NCBI GenBank assembly: GCA_963706555.1
Contig: OY970164.1
Location: 3,162,001 to 3,226,000, forward strand
Origin: Bog-473 sp963706555
GTDB lineage: Bacteria > Actinomycetota > Acidimicrobiia > Acidimicrobiales > RAAP-2
Reading direction: 5' to 3'
Length of the DNA: 64,000 nt
Part shown: one piece after another, positions 51,826 to 61,343 of the stretch
Numbering within the stretch: position 1 is the first letter of the stretch
Layout: each line of letters begins with the position of its first letter
Made by a program: the position numbers and the translations under genes
The notes under the pieces: generated by a model
Databases searched by the model: none
The model's input: only the letters and a program-made list of their open reading frames with translations
Told to the model about the DNA's origin: nothing

Positions 51826-53324
51826 ACACTCTCCGCCGTCATCAACGCGGCGCGCATCTCGAACTTCCTCACCTTGCCACTCGGCTCTCGGGGCAGCTGA
51901 TCCACGAATTCGAACGAACGGGGCCACTTGTATTTTGCGAGCTTGCCCTCCACCGCGTGGAGAAGCTGCGCGGGATCAGGTCGTTCGCCCTCTTGCACCT
52001 CGACCACCGCGTGCACGATCTGACCCATCGTCTCGTCAGGGATCCCGAAGACAGCGACGTCAACCACCACGGGGATCTCGATCAGAGCCGCCTCGATCTC
52101 GGCGGCGTAGATGTTCACCCCACCGCTGATGATGAGGTCGGTTCGACGATCGACGATGTAGAGGTACCCGTCCTCGTCCATCCTTCCCAGGTCGCCCGCC
52201 GTGAAGAACCCTTCGTTCCAGGACTCGGCGGTCTTCTCCGGATCCTTGAAGTAGTCGAACGTCCATCCGGGTAGCCCGGTCGAATAGATCATGCCGACTT
52301 CGCCCGCCGGGACCGGTTCCCCGTGCTCGTCGAGGATCATGGTGCGCACACCTGGGAGCGGCCTCCCGACGCTGCCGGGTCGTACCTGCCATTCGCCCGG
52401 CGAAATGATGGAGAAGGAGCCTTCGACGGCCCCGTAGTACTCCCAGAGGACCCCTGGTCCGAAGACGTCGAACATTCTCCACTTCACCGGTTCAGGGCAT
52501 GAGGCCGCGGCGTGCACGATCAAGCGTACGGAGGAGAGATCGTGGTCCTGCCAGCGTTCCTCCAGTATCCGGATGAAGTGAGCAGGCACCATGAACCCTG
52601 TGGTGACCCGTTCGTCCTCAATGAGCTGCAGGCAGGACAGGGCGTCGAACCGGGGCATGATGACGAGGCGCGCGCCCACCATGAGGTGCAGCTGGGCGTA
52701 GGAGCCGGGCCCGCCGTGGTAGGCGGGGCCAGTCAACAGGTGGACGTCGCTCGGGCGAAAATCCCAGTATTTGAGGAAGAATTCGCTCACCAGCAAGCCG
52801 CCAGCGGGGGCTGTCGCCCGTTTTACGACTCCCTTCGGGCGTCCTGTCGTGCCCGACGTGTAGGCCATGGTGGCCACGGTTGACGCAATGAAGGGCGTCA
52901 CCAGCCATGGTTCGCCCGGGCTGCGCCACAGGTCGTCGTCTGCAATATGCCAGACCGCACGGAGGTGTGAAAGGGAGGGAAGGACGGATTCGATGGCATC
53001 GCGGTCGTCGTAGATGAGCGCACGGGCATCACAGTCAGTGATGATGTAGGCCGCCTCGGGGGCCGTCAACCGGTAGCTGATCGGTATGACAAGTCCCCCG
53101 ATCCGGGCCACTCCGTTCCAGACGGCGAACATCTCCACGCTGTTGTGCAGAATGACCGCAACCGAATCGCCTTCACCGAGCCCTGCGGAGTGAAGACGGC
53201 GGGCTACCTGGCTGATGCGTGTCTCGAGCTCGCCGAAGGAGACCCTTTGTTCTCCACAGACGACAGCGATGCGAGAAGGATCTTCCGTGGCCGTGATGTG
53301 GATCCCGGGTGCACGTTCGCTCAT
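51822..53324 (-). CDS. AMP-forming acyl-CoA ligase (FadD-like)
   Basis: 500 residues: AYTSGTTGRPKGVVKRA (A3), YYGAVEGSFSI (A5), TAGDLGRMDEDGYL (A7), DRRTDLIISGGVNIYA (A8) and SGKVRKFEM near the C-terminus with the catalytic Lys. It belongs to the same subgroup as the ligases at 7361 and 37565. ATG 53324 overlaps the amidohydrolase stop (ATGA). Next to two amidohydrolases, it may activate the acid they release. Confidence 0.93.
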   Translation of the reverse strand: MSERAPGIHITATEDPSRIAVVCGEQRVSFGELETRISQVARRLHSAGLGEGDSVAVILHNSVEMFAVWNGVARIGGLVIPISYRLTAPEAAYIITDCDARALIYDDRDAIESVLPSLSHLRAVWHIADDDLWRSPGEPWLVTPFIASTVATMAYTSGTTGRPKGVVKRATAPAGGLLVSEFFLKYWDFRPSDVHLLTGPAYHGGPGSYAQLHLMVGARLVIMPRFDALSCLQLIEDERVTTGFMVPAHFIRILEERWQDHDLSSVRLIVHAAASCPEPVKWRMFDVFGPGVLWEYYGAVEGSFSIISPGEWQVRPGSVGRPLPGVRTMILDEHGEPVPAGEVGMIYSTGLPGWTFDYFKDPEKTAESWNEGFFTAGDLGRMDEDGYLYIVDRRTDLIISGGVNIYAAEIEAALIEIPVVVDVAVFGIPDETMGQIVHAVVEVQEGERPDPAQLLHAVEGKLAKYKWPRSFEFVDQLPREPSGKVRKFEMRAALMTAESV

Positions 53325-54511
53325 CGCTCGCCGACGCTCGCCAGTCTGTCCAATCCGAAGAACTCCAGCGCGTTGTCGCCCACAATCCGGTCACGGACTT
53401 CCGCCTGGACGCCTTTGAACGTCTGCTCCACGAAGGCCCGTGAGTTCGGCCATGAGCCCACACTGTGCGGGAAGTCGGAGCCCCAGATCAGTCGTCGGGG
53501 ATCGAGGAGGTCGAGCATCGGCACCACCAGGGGGTCTCGGACGATCCCGAAGTGGAAATGCGCCCAGACGTACTCACTCGGGAGCAACTTGAGGCTCTGG
53601 CCGAAGTAGTCCTCGAAGAGCTTGTACGAATCGTCCATCATGTACAGCGCATACGGGAGCCAGCTGGCGTTGGTCTCCGCGATGTAGATCTGCAATTCCG
53701 GTATCCGCTCGAAGACCCCTGAATTGATGATGTGGGCAAGCGTCGTGGCGAGACCCTTCGACGCCCTCTGCGAGAGCGCTTCGTTGAAATCGAACGAGGC
53801 CGTGGCTGATCGCATCAGGTTGAGGGCGCCGACCGACCCGAGACTTCCGTGAGGGGACACTCGCACGCCCAACTCCAGGGCCGTCTCCCAGAAGAGGTCG
53901 TCCTCCCGGACCGGCCCGTTCTCCCCACTCGGGAACATGGCCGGAGAGACACTGCGAAGTCCGAGAGCGCTTGCATGGCGCAGTTCTGCAACGGCATCTT
54001 CGATCCCGGTGACCGGGATGGTCGCGTTCCCGATGAGCCGCTCGGGCGAGATCGCACAGAACTCTGCCAGGAATTCGTTGTAGGCGCGCACCAATGAGAG
54101 ATAGACGTGACGATCGGAGATTCCCTCGATGCAGCGCCGAATGAAGACCGGCGGGTACAGCACCTCCGCCTCGACGCCGTCGAAGTCCTGTTCGCGGAGT
54201 CGCTGCTCCGCGGTGCCCGAACCCGGGGCAGGAGTTCCATCGGGCTCCCAGTAGGATTCGCCCTTCAACTTGACCGTCTTGCGACCGGCGGAGAGGTTCA
54301 TCCCGTTGTGGAACATGGGCATGCCCTCGACGACCCACCCTTCGCCCCCGTCCGGGAGATGGACCAGCCGGGGGGCCTGATCGCGGTATTTCTTGGGGAC
54401 GAATTTCATCCACGGCTCTACCGTGACTTCGAGGTGTCCATCCCCCGAGACCAGCGTCGGGGCTCCGGAGGCACCCGGCCCGACCTTCCCCTCGATCACG
54501 ACATCACTCAT
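53321..54511 (-). CDS. Amidohydrolase-2 family metal-dependent hydrolase/decarboxylase
   Basis: 396 residues. SGDGHLE (about 22-28) replaces the usual D-x-H start of the metal site, and GSDFPHSVG (about 350) gives the C-terminal Asp. The central TIM barrel has ISPERLIGNATIPV and SPHGSLGSVG (metal His). It is related to the proteins at 28997 and 58225. ATG 54511 overlaps the upstream gene by eight bases. A decarboxylase or C-C hydrolase role is plausible. Confidence 0.87.
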   Translation of the reverse strand: MSDVVIEGKVGPGASGAPTLVSGDGHLEVTVEPWMKFVPKKYRDQAPRLVHLPDGGEGWVVEGMPMFHNGMNLSAGRKTVKLKGESYWEPDGTPAPGSGTAEQRLREQDFDGVEAEVLYPPVFIRRCIEGISDRHVYLSLVRAYNEFLAEFCAISPERLIGNATIPVTGIEDAVAELRHASALGLRSVSPAMFPSGENGPVREDDLFWETALELGVRVSPHGSLGSVGALNLMRSATASFDFNEALSQRASKGLATTLAHIINSGVFERIPELQIYIAETNASWLPYALYMMDDSYKLFEDYFGQSLKLLPSEYVWAHFHFGIVRDPLVVPMLDLLDPRRLIWGSDFPHSVGSWPNSRAFVEQTFKGVQAEVRDRIVGDNALEFFGLDRLASVGER

Positions 54512-56318
54512 CTCCTGTCACCTGCGACCTCGTTTCTCCCTGCTGCACCAGAGCCTCTGGGCGATGGGACTGCAGCGAGCGGATCCACTCCGCCGGTCTG
54601 ACGGTGACCGAATCGCGCCCCGAACGCAGCAACGTGCCAGGCATCTCGCCGGTCGCCACGTCGTTCACGTACACCTCGGTGCCCCCGACGAGGACTCGTT
54701 CCACGCCCGAAGCACTCGAGAGAAGCCGAGGTGAGGAAGCCGGCAGATCCCGCGCCACACGCATCGGGCTCACGCCCAGGTCGTCGGGATTCAGGACGAG
54801 GAGATCGGCCGCATACCCAGCGCCCAGCCTCCCTTTGCCGAGAAGGCCGTAGAGCCGGGCCGGCACGTCCGTGAGGAGGTGCACCATGGTCTCGAGCGCA
54901 AACTCCTGCCGTTGGTACACCCACTCGACCAAGGTCCGAAGAGCGGAACTCCCACCGACCAGCATGTCCATGTGCGCACCGCTGTCCGATGCGCCCACGA
55001 GCACGCGCGGATCCGAGAGGAACTCTTTGCGGGCCTGCGTGACCCACTCGTCCTCTCCCGGGTAGAAGGCGATGGCGTACCCGATGTCGAACTGGGTTTC
55101 CACCAGGAGGTCCATCCATGTCGTGTAGGCGTCTGTTCCCCGGGCCCGAGCGATGTCGCCGATGCTTCGGCCCTTCAGGTCTTGAAGCTCCGGAGGACCG
55201 ATCTCCACCACCTCGTAGTACTCCCACCTCCGCAACCTGATCGAGGTGGAACTGACGGACGGGCCATTGACGCTCGCGCGCAAGGTCTCGCGGACTCCCG
55301 CATCGCGTAACGCGCTGACCCGCTCCGGGATGTCCAGGTCGAACAGCCAGCCCCAACCCGGAAGCGTGCGATGGACGTACCCCCGGCGGAGGTCGTAGTA
55401 CAGCGGATGGTTCTGCGACATCATCATCGGGACGACGCAGACGTTCGCATCCTCTTGCATCGCGCACGCCGCCAGCTGACGCAGGTGCAGGGTCGGGTCC
55501 TCCTTGTTGATCACGGGTGTGTTCCAGTTCAGGACGCGATCGGCGACCGCCGACATGTTCGCCATGAGCTCGGTATCAGCATGGTCAAAGCCCTGTTGGC
55601 TCGTGCGGGCGATGAACTCCAATGCGGTGCCCGGGTACTTCCGGCACACGTGCGAGAGCGCCACGAATTCCTGCGCCGTGGCAAAGTTCGGCGGGGTCAG
55701 ACAGCCGTCACCATCACGATGGGTTGGTGCCGTCGCTGTAGAGAATCCGAAGCCTCCGGCGGAGAGAGCCTCGTCGAGGATCCGGCACATCTCGCCGAGT
55801 TGTTCCTCGGTGGCACCGTCAGCAGATGCCGCCGGACCCATCACATGGCGCCGGATGGCCGAATGACCCACCATCAACCCGAGGTTGATCCCCAACGGGG
55901 TGGCGTCGAGGCGTGACATCATTTCGGGAAACGTGTCCCAGGCGAAGTCGACACCCGAGGAGATGGCCTCGACCGGTATCCCCTCTACGTTGGCCAGCAG
56001 CCGGACCGCGAACTCCTGGTTCTCCGGCTTCATCGGAGCCAGGGTCAGCCCGCAGTTGCCGCTTATGACGGTGGTCACCCCATGGGAGGGCGACGGCGAG
56101 AGCAGCGGGTCCCAGAACACCTGCGCGTCGTAGTGTGTGTGAAGGTCCACGAAGCCCGGGGCGACCACGAGTCCGTCCAACTCGATTTCGCGCCGCCCAC
56201 GATCGTCGACCCGTCCCACTTCGACGATCCGCCCGTTGGTGATACCGATGTCAGCGTGCACGGCGGGGGAGCCGGATCCGTCCACGACCCATCCGTCTCG
56301 GAGTACCAGATCAAGCAT
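54504..56318 (-). CDS. N-acyl-D-amino-acid deacylase / D-aminoacylase-like amidohydrolase
   Basis: 604 residues of the amidohydrolase superfamily with a composite beta-sandwich plus TIM barrel. Blocks are VVAPGFVDLHTHYDAQVFWD (metal H-x-H, about 60-80), SGNCGLTLAP and GASDSGAHMDM (metal Asp). This set is typical of D-aminoacylases and of dihydroorotase-like relatives. Acyl-amino acids may be the source of the carboxylic acid activated downstream, but many members have other substrates. ATG 56318 has AAAGG upstream; ATG 56336 is a weaker alternative. It is the first gene of the twelve-gene run. Confidence 0.87.
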   Translation of the reverse strand: MLDLVLRDGWVVDGSGSPAVHADIGITNGRIVEVGRVDDRGRREIELDGLVVAPGFVDLHTHYDAQVFWDPLLSPSPSHGVTTVISGNCGLTLAPMKPENQEFAVRLLANVEGIPVEAISSGVDFAWDTFPEMMSRLDATPLGINLGLMVGHSAIRRHVMGPAASADGATEEQLGEMCRILDEALSAGGFGFSTATAPTHRDGDGCLTPPNFATAQEFVALSHVCRKYPGTALEFIARTSQQGFDHADTELMANMSAVADRVLNWNTPVINKEDPTLHLRQLAACAMQEDANVCVVPMMMSQNHPLYYDLRRGYVHRTLPGWGWLFDLDIPERVSALRDAGVRETLRASVNGPSVSSTSIRLRRWEYYEVVEIGPPELQDLKGRSIGDIARARGTDAYTTWMDLLVETQFDIGYAIAFYPGEDEWVTQARKEFLSDPRVLVGASDSGAHMDMLVGGSSALRTLVEWVYQRQEFALETMVHLLTDVPARLYGLLGKGRLGAGYAADLLVLNPDDLGVSPMRVARDLPASSPRLLSSASGVERVLVGGTEVYVNDVATGEMPGTLLRSGRDSVTVRPAEWIRSLQSHRPEALVQQGETRSQVTGDE

Positions 56319-56440
56319 GGAGGCCTTTCGTCGCATGCGGGTGACTCAGGGACACGTGTTCACTCTCTCGCTACCAGTCGGCTCGTCCATTGCAATGGGC
56401 CTGAGATTCGGGCTCCGAAGTGAGGGTAGGTAACCGCGCC

Positions 56441-56457
56441 TTAGTCCAGCGCCCAAA
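56441..56457 (-). promoter_or_regulatory. Shared dyad motif, half site
   Basis: On the minus strand TTTGGGCGCTGGACTAA: the TTTGGGCG half is exact, the other half differs. It lies about 125 bases upstream of ATG 56318 in the operon direction. Confidence 0.4.
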
Positions 56458-56552
56458 TCTGTGTCTGTCAAGTATGCATCCATCCCGCATGGGCTGAGGG
56501 AATGCCGGAGATGGGAGTCCGGGACGAAACGGAATCGACGCGATTGCCGGCA

Positions 56553-56568
56553 TTTGGGCGTATGCTTA
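56553..56568 (+). promoter_or_regulatory. Shared dyad motif
   Basis: TTTGGGCGTATGCTTA: the left half is exact and TGC is kept. It lies about 115 bases upstream of the aldehyde dehydrogenase start on the plus strand. Confidence 0.5.
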
Positions 56569-56682
56569 GTTGGTCGGGCAGGGGCGCTCCTGGAAGAGTC
56601 GCTCCACTGCGATAGGACATGGATGCGCACGCATCTGGCAATGTGAGACCTTGCCATTCGGGGCAGACAAGAGGGGGCAGCG

Positions 56683-58209
56683 TTGGCGAAGACCTGGAAT
56701 TTCGAGCTGTTCATCGACGGGAAGTGGACCTCTGGTGAAGCGGCCGGTGCCATCGATGTCATAGACCCGGCAACCGAAGAAGTCATCGGGAGCGTTCCCG
56801 AGGCCACGACAAAAGACGCCGTGCACGCGATCGAGGCAGCACGCAAGGCCTTCGACGAAGGTCCATGGCCGTTCACCAAGCCGGCCGAGCGGGCCGCGGC
56901 CCTGATCCGGATGGCGGAGGTCCTCGAGTCACGTTCGGCGGAACTGCGCGAGCTCATCGTTGCCGAAACCGGTTCAACCGGTTTCATGACCGACTATGTC
57001 CAAGCGGCCGGGTCGATAGGGATGTTCCGATCCAATGCCGCCCAGATCGAGCACGTCGTGCAATGGGTCGAGGCCGCTGCCCCCAGTGCCGGGCCCGGGG
57101 GAATGTCGGGAACCGCATTGTTCCGAGAGCCCGTCGGCGTCGTCGGTGCCATCACGCCTTTCAACTTTCCCTTCATGCTCAATGTGGTCAAAGTCGCCCC
57201 GGCACTGGCGGCCGGTTGCACCGTGGTACTCAAGCCTCATCCCTGGACACCGCTCGATGCATTCATGATCGCCCAGGCGGCGGAGGATGCGGGCATCCCG
57301 ACGGGTGTCTTCAACGTGATCACGGGTGGCGCGGACATCGGCGAGGAGATGACGACCAACCCCATGGTGGACATGATCACCTTTACCGGATCCACCGCCG
57401 TGGGCCGCCGGATCATGGCCAACGGGTCTGCCACGATGAAACGTCACCAGCTCGAGCTCGGCGGAAAGAGCGCGGAGGTCATTCTCGACGACGTGTCCGA
57501 GGACTACGTGCGTGCCATCGGATTCGGTGGAGTCTTGACCCACTGCGGCCAGGGTTGCATTTTGGGAACCCGGCTCCTTTTGCCCGAGCACCTGCTCGAC
57601 GCCTACAAGGAGGGTGTCGCCGCCGCCTCGCCCGCCATCACAATTGGGGACCCTCGGAACCCGGCGACGGTTCTGGGGCCTTTGATCAGGGAGCAGCAAC
57701 GCCAACGGGTCGAGGGGTACGTGGCATCAGGTCTCGAGCAGGGCGCCGAGCTTCTGACCGGAGGGAAGCGCCCCGACCACCTTGACAAGGGCTTCTACTT
57801 TGAACCCACTGTGTTCATCGGAGCGAACAACATGCGCATCGCCCAAGAGGAGATCTTCGGGCCGGTGTTCACTGTCGTGCCGTATTCAGGCCGGGACGAC
57901 GATGCCGTACGCCTGGCGAACGATTCGATCTATGGGCTCGGAGGTGGCGTCGAGTCCAAGTCGACCGCCCGGGCCTTCAATGTCGCTCGCCGGATCCGCG
58001 CCGGCACCGTGATCGCCCAAGGCGTGGGCGGCACCGAGGCCACCGCGGCGAGCCCGGGCGACGGCCAGGGACCCGGTTGGGGGTACACCATGTCGGGTAT
58101 CGGCCAGAACGGCGCCTTCGGAGGCTTCAAGCAAAGCGGGATCGGTCGCGAGTGGGGTCACCACGGCGTCGAGGAATTCACGGAGATCAAGTCGATCACC
58201 TGGATGTGA
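56683..58209 (+). CDS. Aldehyde dehydrogenase
   Basis: 508 residues: TPFNFPFMLNVVKVAPALAAG, TFTGSTAVGRRIMANG, Glu in LELGGKSAEVIL, nucleophile Cys292 in CGQGCILGTR. A Gly-rich insertion (TEATAASPGDGQGPGW) sits before the C-terminal GFKQSGIGREWG. TTG 56683 follows AGAGGGGGC. It differs clearly from the tandem pair at 11985/13483 and from the enzyme at 26192, so it has a different substrate. Confidence 0.93.
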   Translation: MAKTWNFELFIDGKWTSGEAAGAIDVIDPATEEVIGSVPEATTKDAVHAIEAARKAFDEGPWPFTKPAERAAALIRMAEVLESRSAELRELIVAETGSTGFMTDYVQAAGSIGMFRSNAAQIEHVVQWVEAAAPSAGPGGMSGTALFREPVGVVGAITPFNFPFMLNVVKVAPALAAGCTVVLKPHPWTPLDAFMIAQAAEDAGIPTGVFNVITGGADIGEEMTTNPMVDMITFTGSTAVGRRIMANGSATMKRHQLELGGKSAEVILDDVSEDYVRAIGFGGVLTHCGQGCILGTRLLLPEHLLDAYKEGVAAASPAITIGDPRNPATVLGPLIREQQRQRVEGYVASGLEQGAELLTGGKRPDHLDKGFYFEPTVFIGANNMRIAQEEIFGPVFTVVPYSGRDDDAVRLANDSIYGLGGGVESKSTARAFNVARRIRAGTVIAQGVGGTEATAASPGDGQGPGWGYTMSGIGQNGAFGGFKQSGIGREWGHHGVEEFTEIKSITWM

Positions 58210-58224
58210 GACGCGACGCCGACC

Positions 58225-59490
58225 TCAGCTCGGCAGAGCAGCGACCTGCGGCCCGTGGTTCTTCATGCCGTAACTCTTGGGGGTGATGTCGACATCGGTC
58301 GCCTCCGCGCGTAGTGCGCCCACGGTGCACTGCGCGCGGCTCCGGTGGGCCAGCGGTTCGAAATTGTAGAACCGGCACGCGTTCTCCCACGTGATCTGAT
58401 GGATCTCGTCATCTGGCACCCCGGCGGCCTGGAACGACTTCCAGGCCGCTTCTGGGGCATTGGGCCAGGTGCAGTCCGAGTGCGGATAGTCGCATTCCCA
58501 GGCGATATTCCCGACTCCGATGTCGTGGCGCAGGCGCAGTCCGGTGTAGTCGTCGATGAAACAGGTGAGCACGCGGTCCTTGAACACCTGACTCGGGAGT
58601 TGGTCCCCGAAGTCCTGTCCGGTCCAGCGGTGATGGCGCTCATACGTGTAGTCGGCCCGCTCCAGCCAGTAGGGAATCCATCCGATGCCGCCCTCGGCCA
58701 AGGCGAACTTCACGTCGGGGAACTTGCGGAGCACGGGTGACCACAGCAACTCGGCTGCGAACACCCCGGTGTTGAACGGCATGGTGTGGATCATGGTGTC
58801 GAAGGGCGAGCGGGGCATGAATTCGGGCGAACTGCCAAAATGGAAGACCATCACGGTGTCGGTTTCCTGGCAGGCCTGCCATGCTGCGTCCCATTCGTCT
58901 CCGTGGTGGTCCGGCAGCCCGAAACGGTGCGTGTCCGAGTGGAAAGAGACGGCGTGGCAGCCCTTGGCCGCCATCCGGTAGATCTCTTCGGCCATCCACT
59001 CCGGGCCGAGACTGAACCCAGAGAGGGCCAACGGAATGAAGCGACCGGGGTACACCCCGCACCACTCCTCCATGTGCCAGTCGTTGTAGGCCCGGATCAT
59101 GCATGCCGCCAACTCGCGGTCCCCGCTCTGGAGGAAGTACTGGCCCCCCAATCCAGGCCAGGAGGAGAAACACATGGACCCGAGCACGCCATTGACGTTC
59201 ATGTCACGTATCCGTTCGTGAACGTCCCAGGTCCCCTTCCGGACTTCGTCGAACGAGCCGGGGTCGTTTCCCCATTCCTCGGGAATCCGGCCGGCCACCG
59301 CGTTGAGCCCGAAGCTCGAGACTTCGTTGCCCTCTATCAACCAGGCATCGGTGCCATTGGGCCGGTGGATCACCCGGGGCACCCGGTCCCGGTACTTTGT
59401 CGGAAAATGGTCGAGGAAGTAGTCGCTCATGGAAGGCGGTTCCACCAGATGATCGTCGACACTGACCAGGATCATGTCCTCAAGCTGCAT
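58225..59490 (-). CDS. Amidohydrolase-2 family metal-dependent hydrolase/decarboxylase
   Basis: 421 residues. Metal motif SVDDHLVEPP near the N-terminus and ECDYPHSDC in the C-terminal third; central VMVFHFGSSPEF gives a metal His. The tail after ~385 (TDVDITPKSYG) is longer than in the related proteins at 28997 and 53321. ATG 59490 has GGGAGG six bases upstream. The gap upstream of it (59491-59608) holds the shared dyad motif and a perfect 18-bp palindrome. Confidence 0.87.
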   Translation of the reverse strand: MQLEDMILVSVDDHLVEPPSMSDYFLDHFPTKYRDRVPRVIHRPNGTDAWLIEGNEVSSFGLNAVAGRIPEEWGNDPGSFDEVRKGTWDVHERIRDMNVNGVLGSMCFSSWPGLGGQYFLQSGDRELAACMIRAYNDWHMEEWCGVYPGRFIPLALSGFSLGPEWMAEEIYRMAAKGCHAVSFHSDTHRFGLPDHHGDEWDAAWQACQETDTVMVFHFGSSPEFMPRSPFDTMIHTMPFNTGVFAAELLWSPVLRKFPDVKFALAEGGIGWIPYWLERADYTYERHHRWTGQDFGDQLPSQVFKDRVLTCFIDDYTGLRLRHDIGVGNIAWECDYPHSDCTWPNAPEAAWKSFQAAGVPDDEIHQITWENACRFYNFEPLAHRSRAQCTVGALRAEATDVDITPKSYGMKNHGPQVAALPS

Positions 59491-59528
59491 CCTCACCCTC
59501 CCGATGCGTACTTCCCGTAGCCAATTGT

Positions 59529-59544
59529 TTAGCACTCGCCCAAC
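59529..59544 (-). promoter_or_regulatory. Shared dyad motif
   Basis: On the minus strand GTTGGGCGAGTGCTAA: the TTGGGCG half and TGC are kept. It lies about 40 bases upstream of ATG 59490, overlapping a probable promoter. Confidence 0.5.
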
Positions 59545-59556
59545 TCTTGTCACAAA

Positions 59557-59574
59557 CGAATTCGATCGAATTCG
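59557..59574. promoter_or_regulatory. Perfect 18-bp palindrome
   Basis: CGAATTCGATCGAATTCG is fully self-complementary and AT-richer than its surroundings. It lies about 67 bases upstream of ATG 59490, next to a shared dyad motif; operator candidate. Confidence 0.6.
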
Positions 59575-59608
59575 GCCTTTTCCGGGCGTGTGCGCAGTCA
59601 GGAGGGAG

Positions 59609-61321
59609 TCACTGCGGCCTGACGAATGGGCGTTCGAAGGGGAGCTGGCCAGGTCCTGCCCGCAGGGAGGTGCGCAAGGCGTGCTTCTGGATCTTCCCTG
59701 ATGCGGTGCGGGGAAATTCGTCGACGAAGCGCAATTCCTCGGGCCATTTCTGCCGGGCCAACCCACCCGCTTCAAGGTGTGATCGCACCGACTCGAGACC
59801 GAACGTCGGGACGCCGGACATCAATCGGATCACCGCTGCGGCGTGCTCTCCATAGCGCGGATCCGGCGCTGCCACGACGGCAACCTCGGCAACCCCGTGG
59901 AGCCCGGCCATCAATTCCTCTACTTCTGCGGCAGAGATGTTCTCGCCCCCGCGGATAATGATGTCTTTCTTGCGGTCCGTGATGGTCAGATACCCGTCCG
60001 GATCGAGGAATCCGGTATCTCCGGTGTCGTACCACCCGTCCGCATCGATGGCGTCCGCGGTCAGTACGGCATCGATGTAGCCCAAGAAGAGCTCCGGCCC
60101 CCGCGAATGGATCTCCCCTGGCTGACCGACCGGAACCGCCCGACCCTCTCCGTCGAGCAATCGGATCTCGGTGCCGGGCATGGTCCGCCCGTCGGTGAAG
60201 CTCTTCTTCTCCACCGGGTCGCTGTGCACCGATCCGGTCGTGGACGGATGTTCGGTGGACCCGTAGGCACGGACGATGGAGATCCCCAGTTCCATGGCCC
60301 GCCGAGCCACTTCGGCCGGGACGGGTGCTCCGCCCATCGTCAGCCGGGCCACGTAGGGAAGATGGATGTTGAGGTCGAAGTCCGGGTCGTCCAACAGGCT
60401 GAGGAGGAAAAAGGGAGGGCCTCCCTGGAGTGCGACACCGTCGTGGGCCATGGCGGCGAGGACGGTCGAGGGGTCCCAGGTGTCGATGAGGTCGAGGGGC
60501 GTCCCTCCGAACAACGGGCTCAGCACCGACGAGAGGCCGGTGATATGTCCGACGGGCGAGCCGGTGATATTGGCCGTTGGTTTCGTCAGTGGTGGCGCCG
60601 AAGTGTCCTGTGCCATGAAGGGGCCCCAGGTCCGCCGATCTGCGAGCAACGAGCGATGCGAGTGGATGACCCCCTTGGGCTCCGCCGTGGTGCCCGAGGT
60701 GTACCCGACGATCACTGGGGTGTCGGGATCCACCCGAGCGGGGCGATCCGGTGGTTCTCCCAGCTCGATGGCTTCTGACCATGAAAGGACGGTCGTCGCC
60801 AAGTGCGGAACGGGACCGGCAACTGTCGGGACCAACACCACCAACTCGAGATCAGGCAGTTCGGGGAGGCCGGCCTCCAGGTTCGCCACGTAGTCCTGGC
60901 GGCCGAAGCGATCTGTTGTGATGAGCGCCCGCGCCTTGCTTTGACGCAGGATGTGCCCCACTTCCTTGGACCCGTAGATATGGACGATCGGAATGAGGAC
61001 GACCCCGAGTGGAAGTAGCCCGTAGAAGCAGGCGACTGCTTCGGCCCAATTCGGAAGCTGGAACGCCACCACATCCCCAGGAACGATGCCGCGCTGTACC
61101 AGTGCCCCTGCGAGCCGGCGACCCATGTCACCCAGGTCCCCGATGGAGCCCGCGAATGGATGGATCCGGGAGCGGACCCGGCAACTGACCGCGGCCGCAT
61201 CCTTGACACCGTTGAAGGCGATCTCGCTCAACGTGTCGTCGGACCACCAAGAAGACTCCCGATAGTGACGAACCAGGTCAGGCGTCGGATACCGCAGGTG
61301 CCAACGAGAGTCCCCGGTCAC
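59609..61321 (-). CDS. AMP-forming acyl-CoA ligase
   Basis: 570 residues with A3 YTSGTTAEPKGVIHSH, YGSTEHPSTTG (A5), DTGDTGFLDPDGYLTITDR (A7), IIRGGENISAAEVEE (A8) and catalytic Lys in ASGKIQKHAL. It is longer than the ligases at 7361 and 51822, with an N-terminal ~45-residue extension (TPDLVRHYRESSWW), a feature of cyclohexanecarboxylate- and related acid-CoA ligases. GTG 61321 has GGAGAT just upstream. The hydratase at 61344 precedes it by 22 bases and is probably co-transcribed. Confidence 0.9.
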   Translation of the reverse strand: MTGDSRWHLRYPTPDLVRHYRESSWWSDDTLSEIAFNGVKDAAAVSCRVRSRIHPFAGSIGDLGDMGRRLAGALVQRGIVPGDVVAFQLPNWAEAVACFYGLLPLGVVLIPIVHIYGSKEVGHILRQSKARALITTDRFGRQDYVANLEAGLPELPDLELVVLVPTVAGPVPHLATTVLSWSEAIELGEPPDRPARVDPDTPVIVGYTSGTTAEPKGVIHSHRSLLADRRTWGPFMAQDTSAPPLTKPTANITGSPVGHITGLSSVLSPLFGGTPLDLIDTWDPSTVLAAMAHDGVALQGGPPFFLLSLLDDPDFDLNIHLPYVARLTMGGAPVPAEVARRAMELGISIVRAYGSTEHPSTTGSVHSDPVEKKSFTDGRTMPGTEIRLLDGEGRAVPVGQPGEIHSRGPELFLGYIDAVLTADAIDADGWYDTGDTGFLDPDGYLTITDRKKDIIIRGGENISAAEVEELMAGLHGVAEVAVVAAPDPRYGEHAAAVIRLMSGVPTFGLESVRSHLEAGGLARQKWPEELRFVDEFPRTASGKIQKHALRTSLRAGPGQLPFERPFVRPQ

Positions 61322-61343
61322 ATCTCCATGACCTCAGCGGGGA

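Larger units (their letters stand above)
56319..56682. other. Divergent promoter gap, 364 bases
   Basis: No gene is visible. It separates the start of the large minus-strand run from the aldehyde dehydrogenase and contains two copies of the shared dyad motif (56441-56457 and 56553-56568). Confidence 0.7.
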
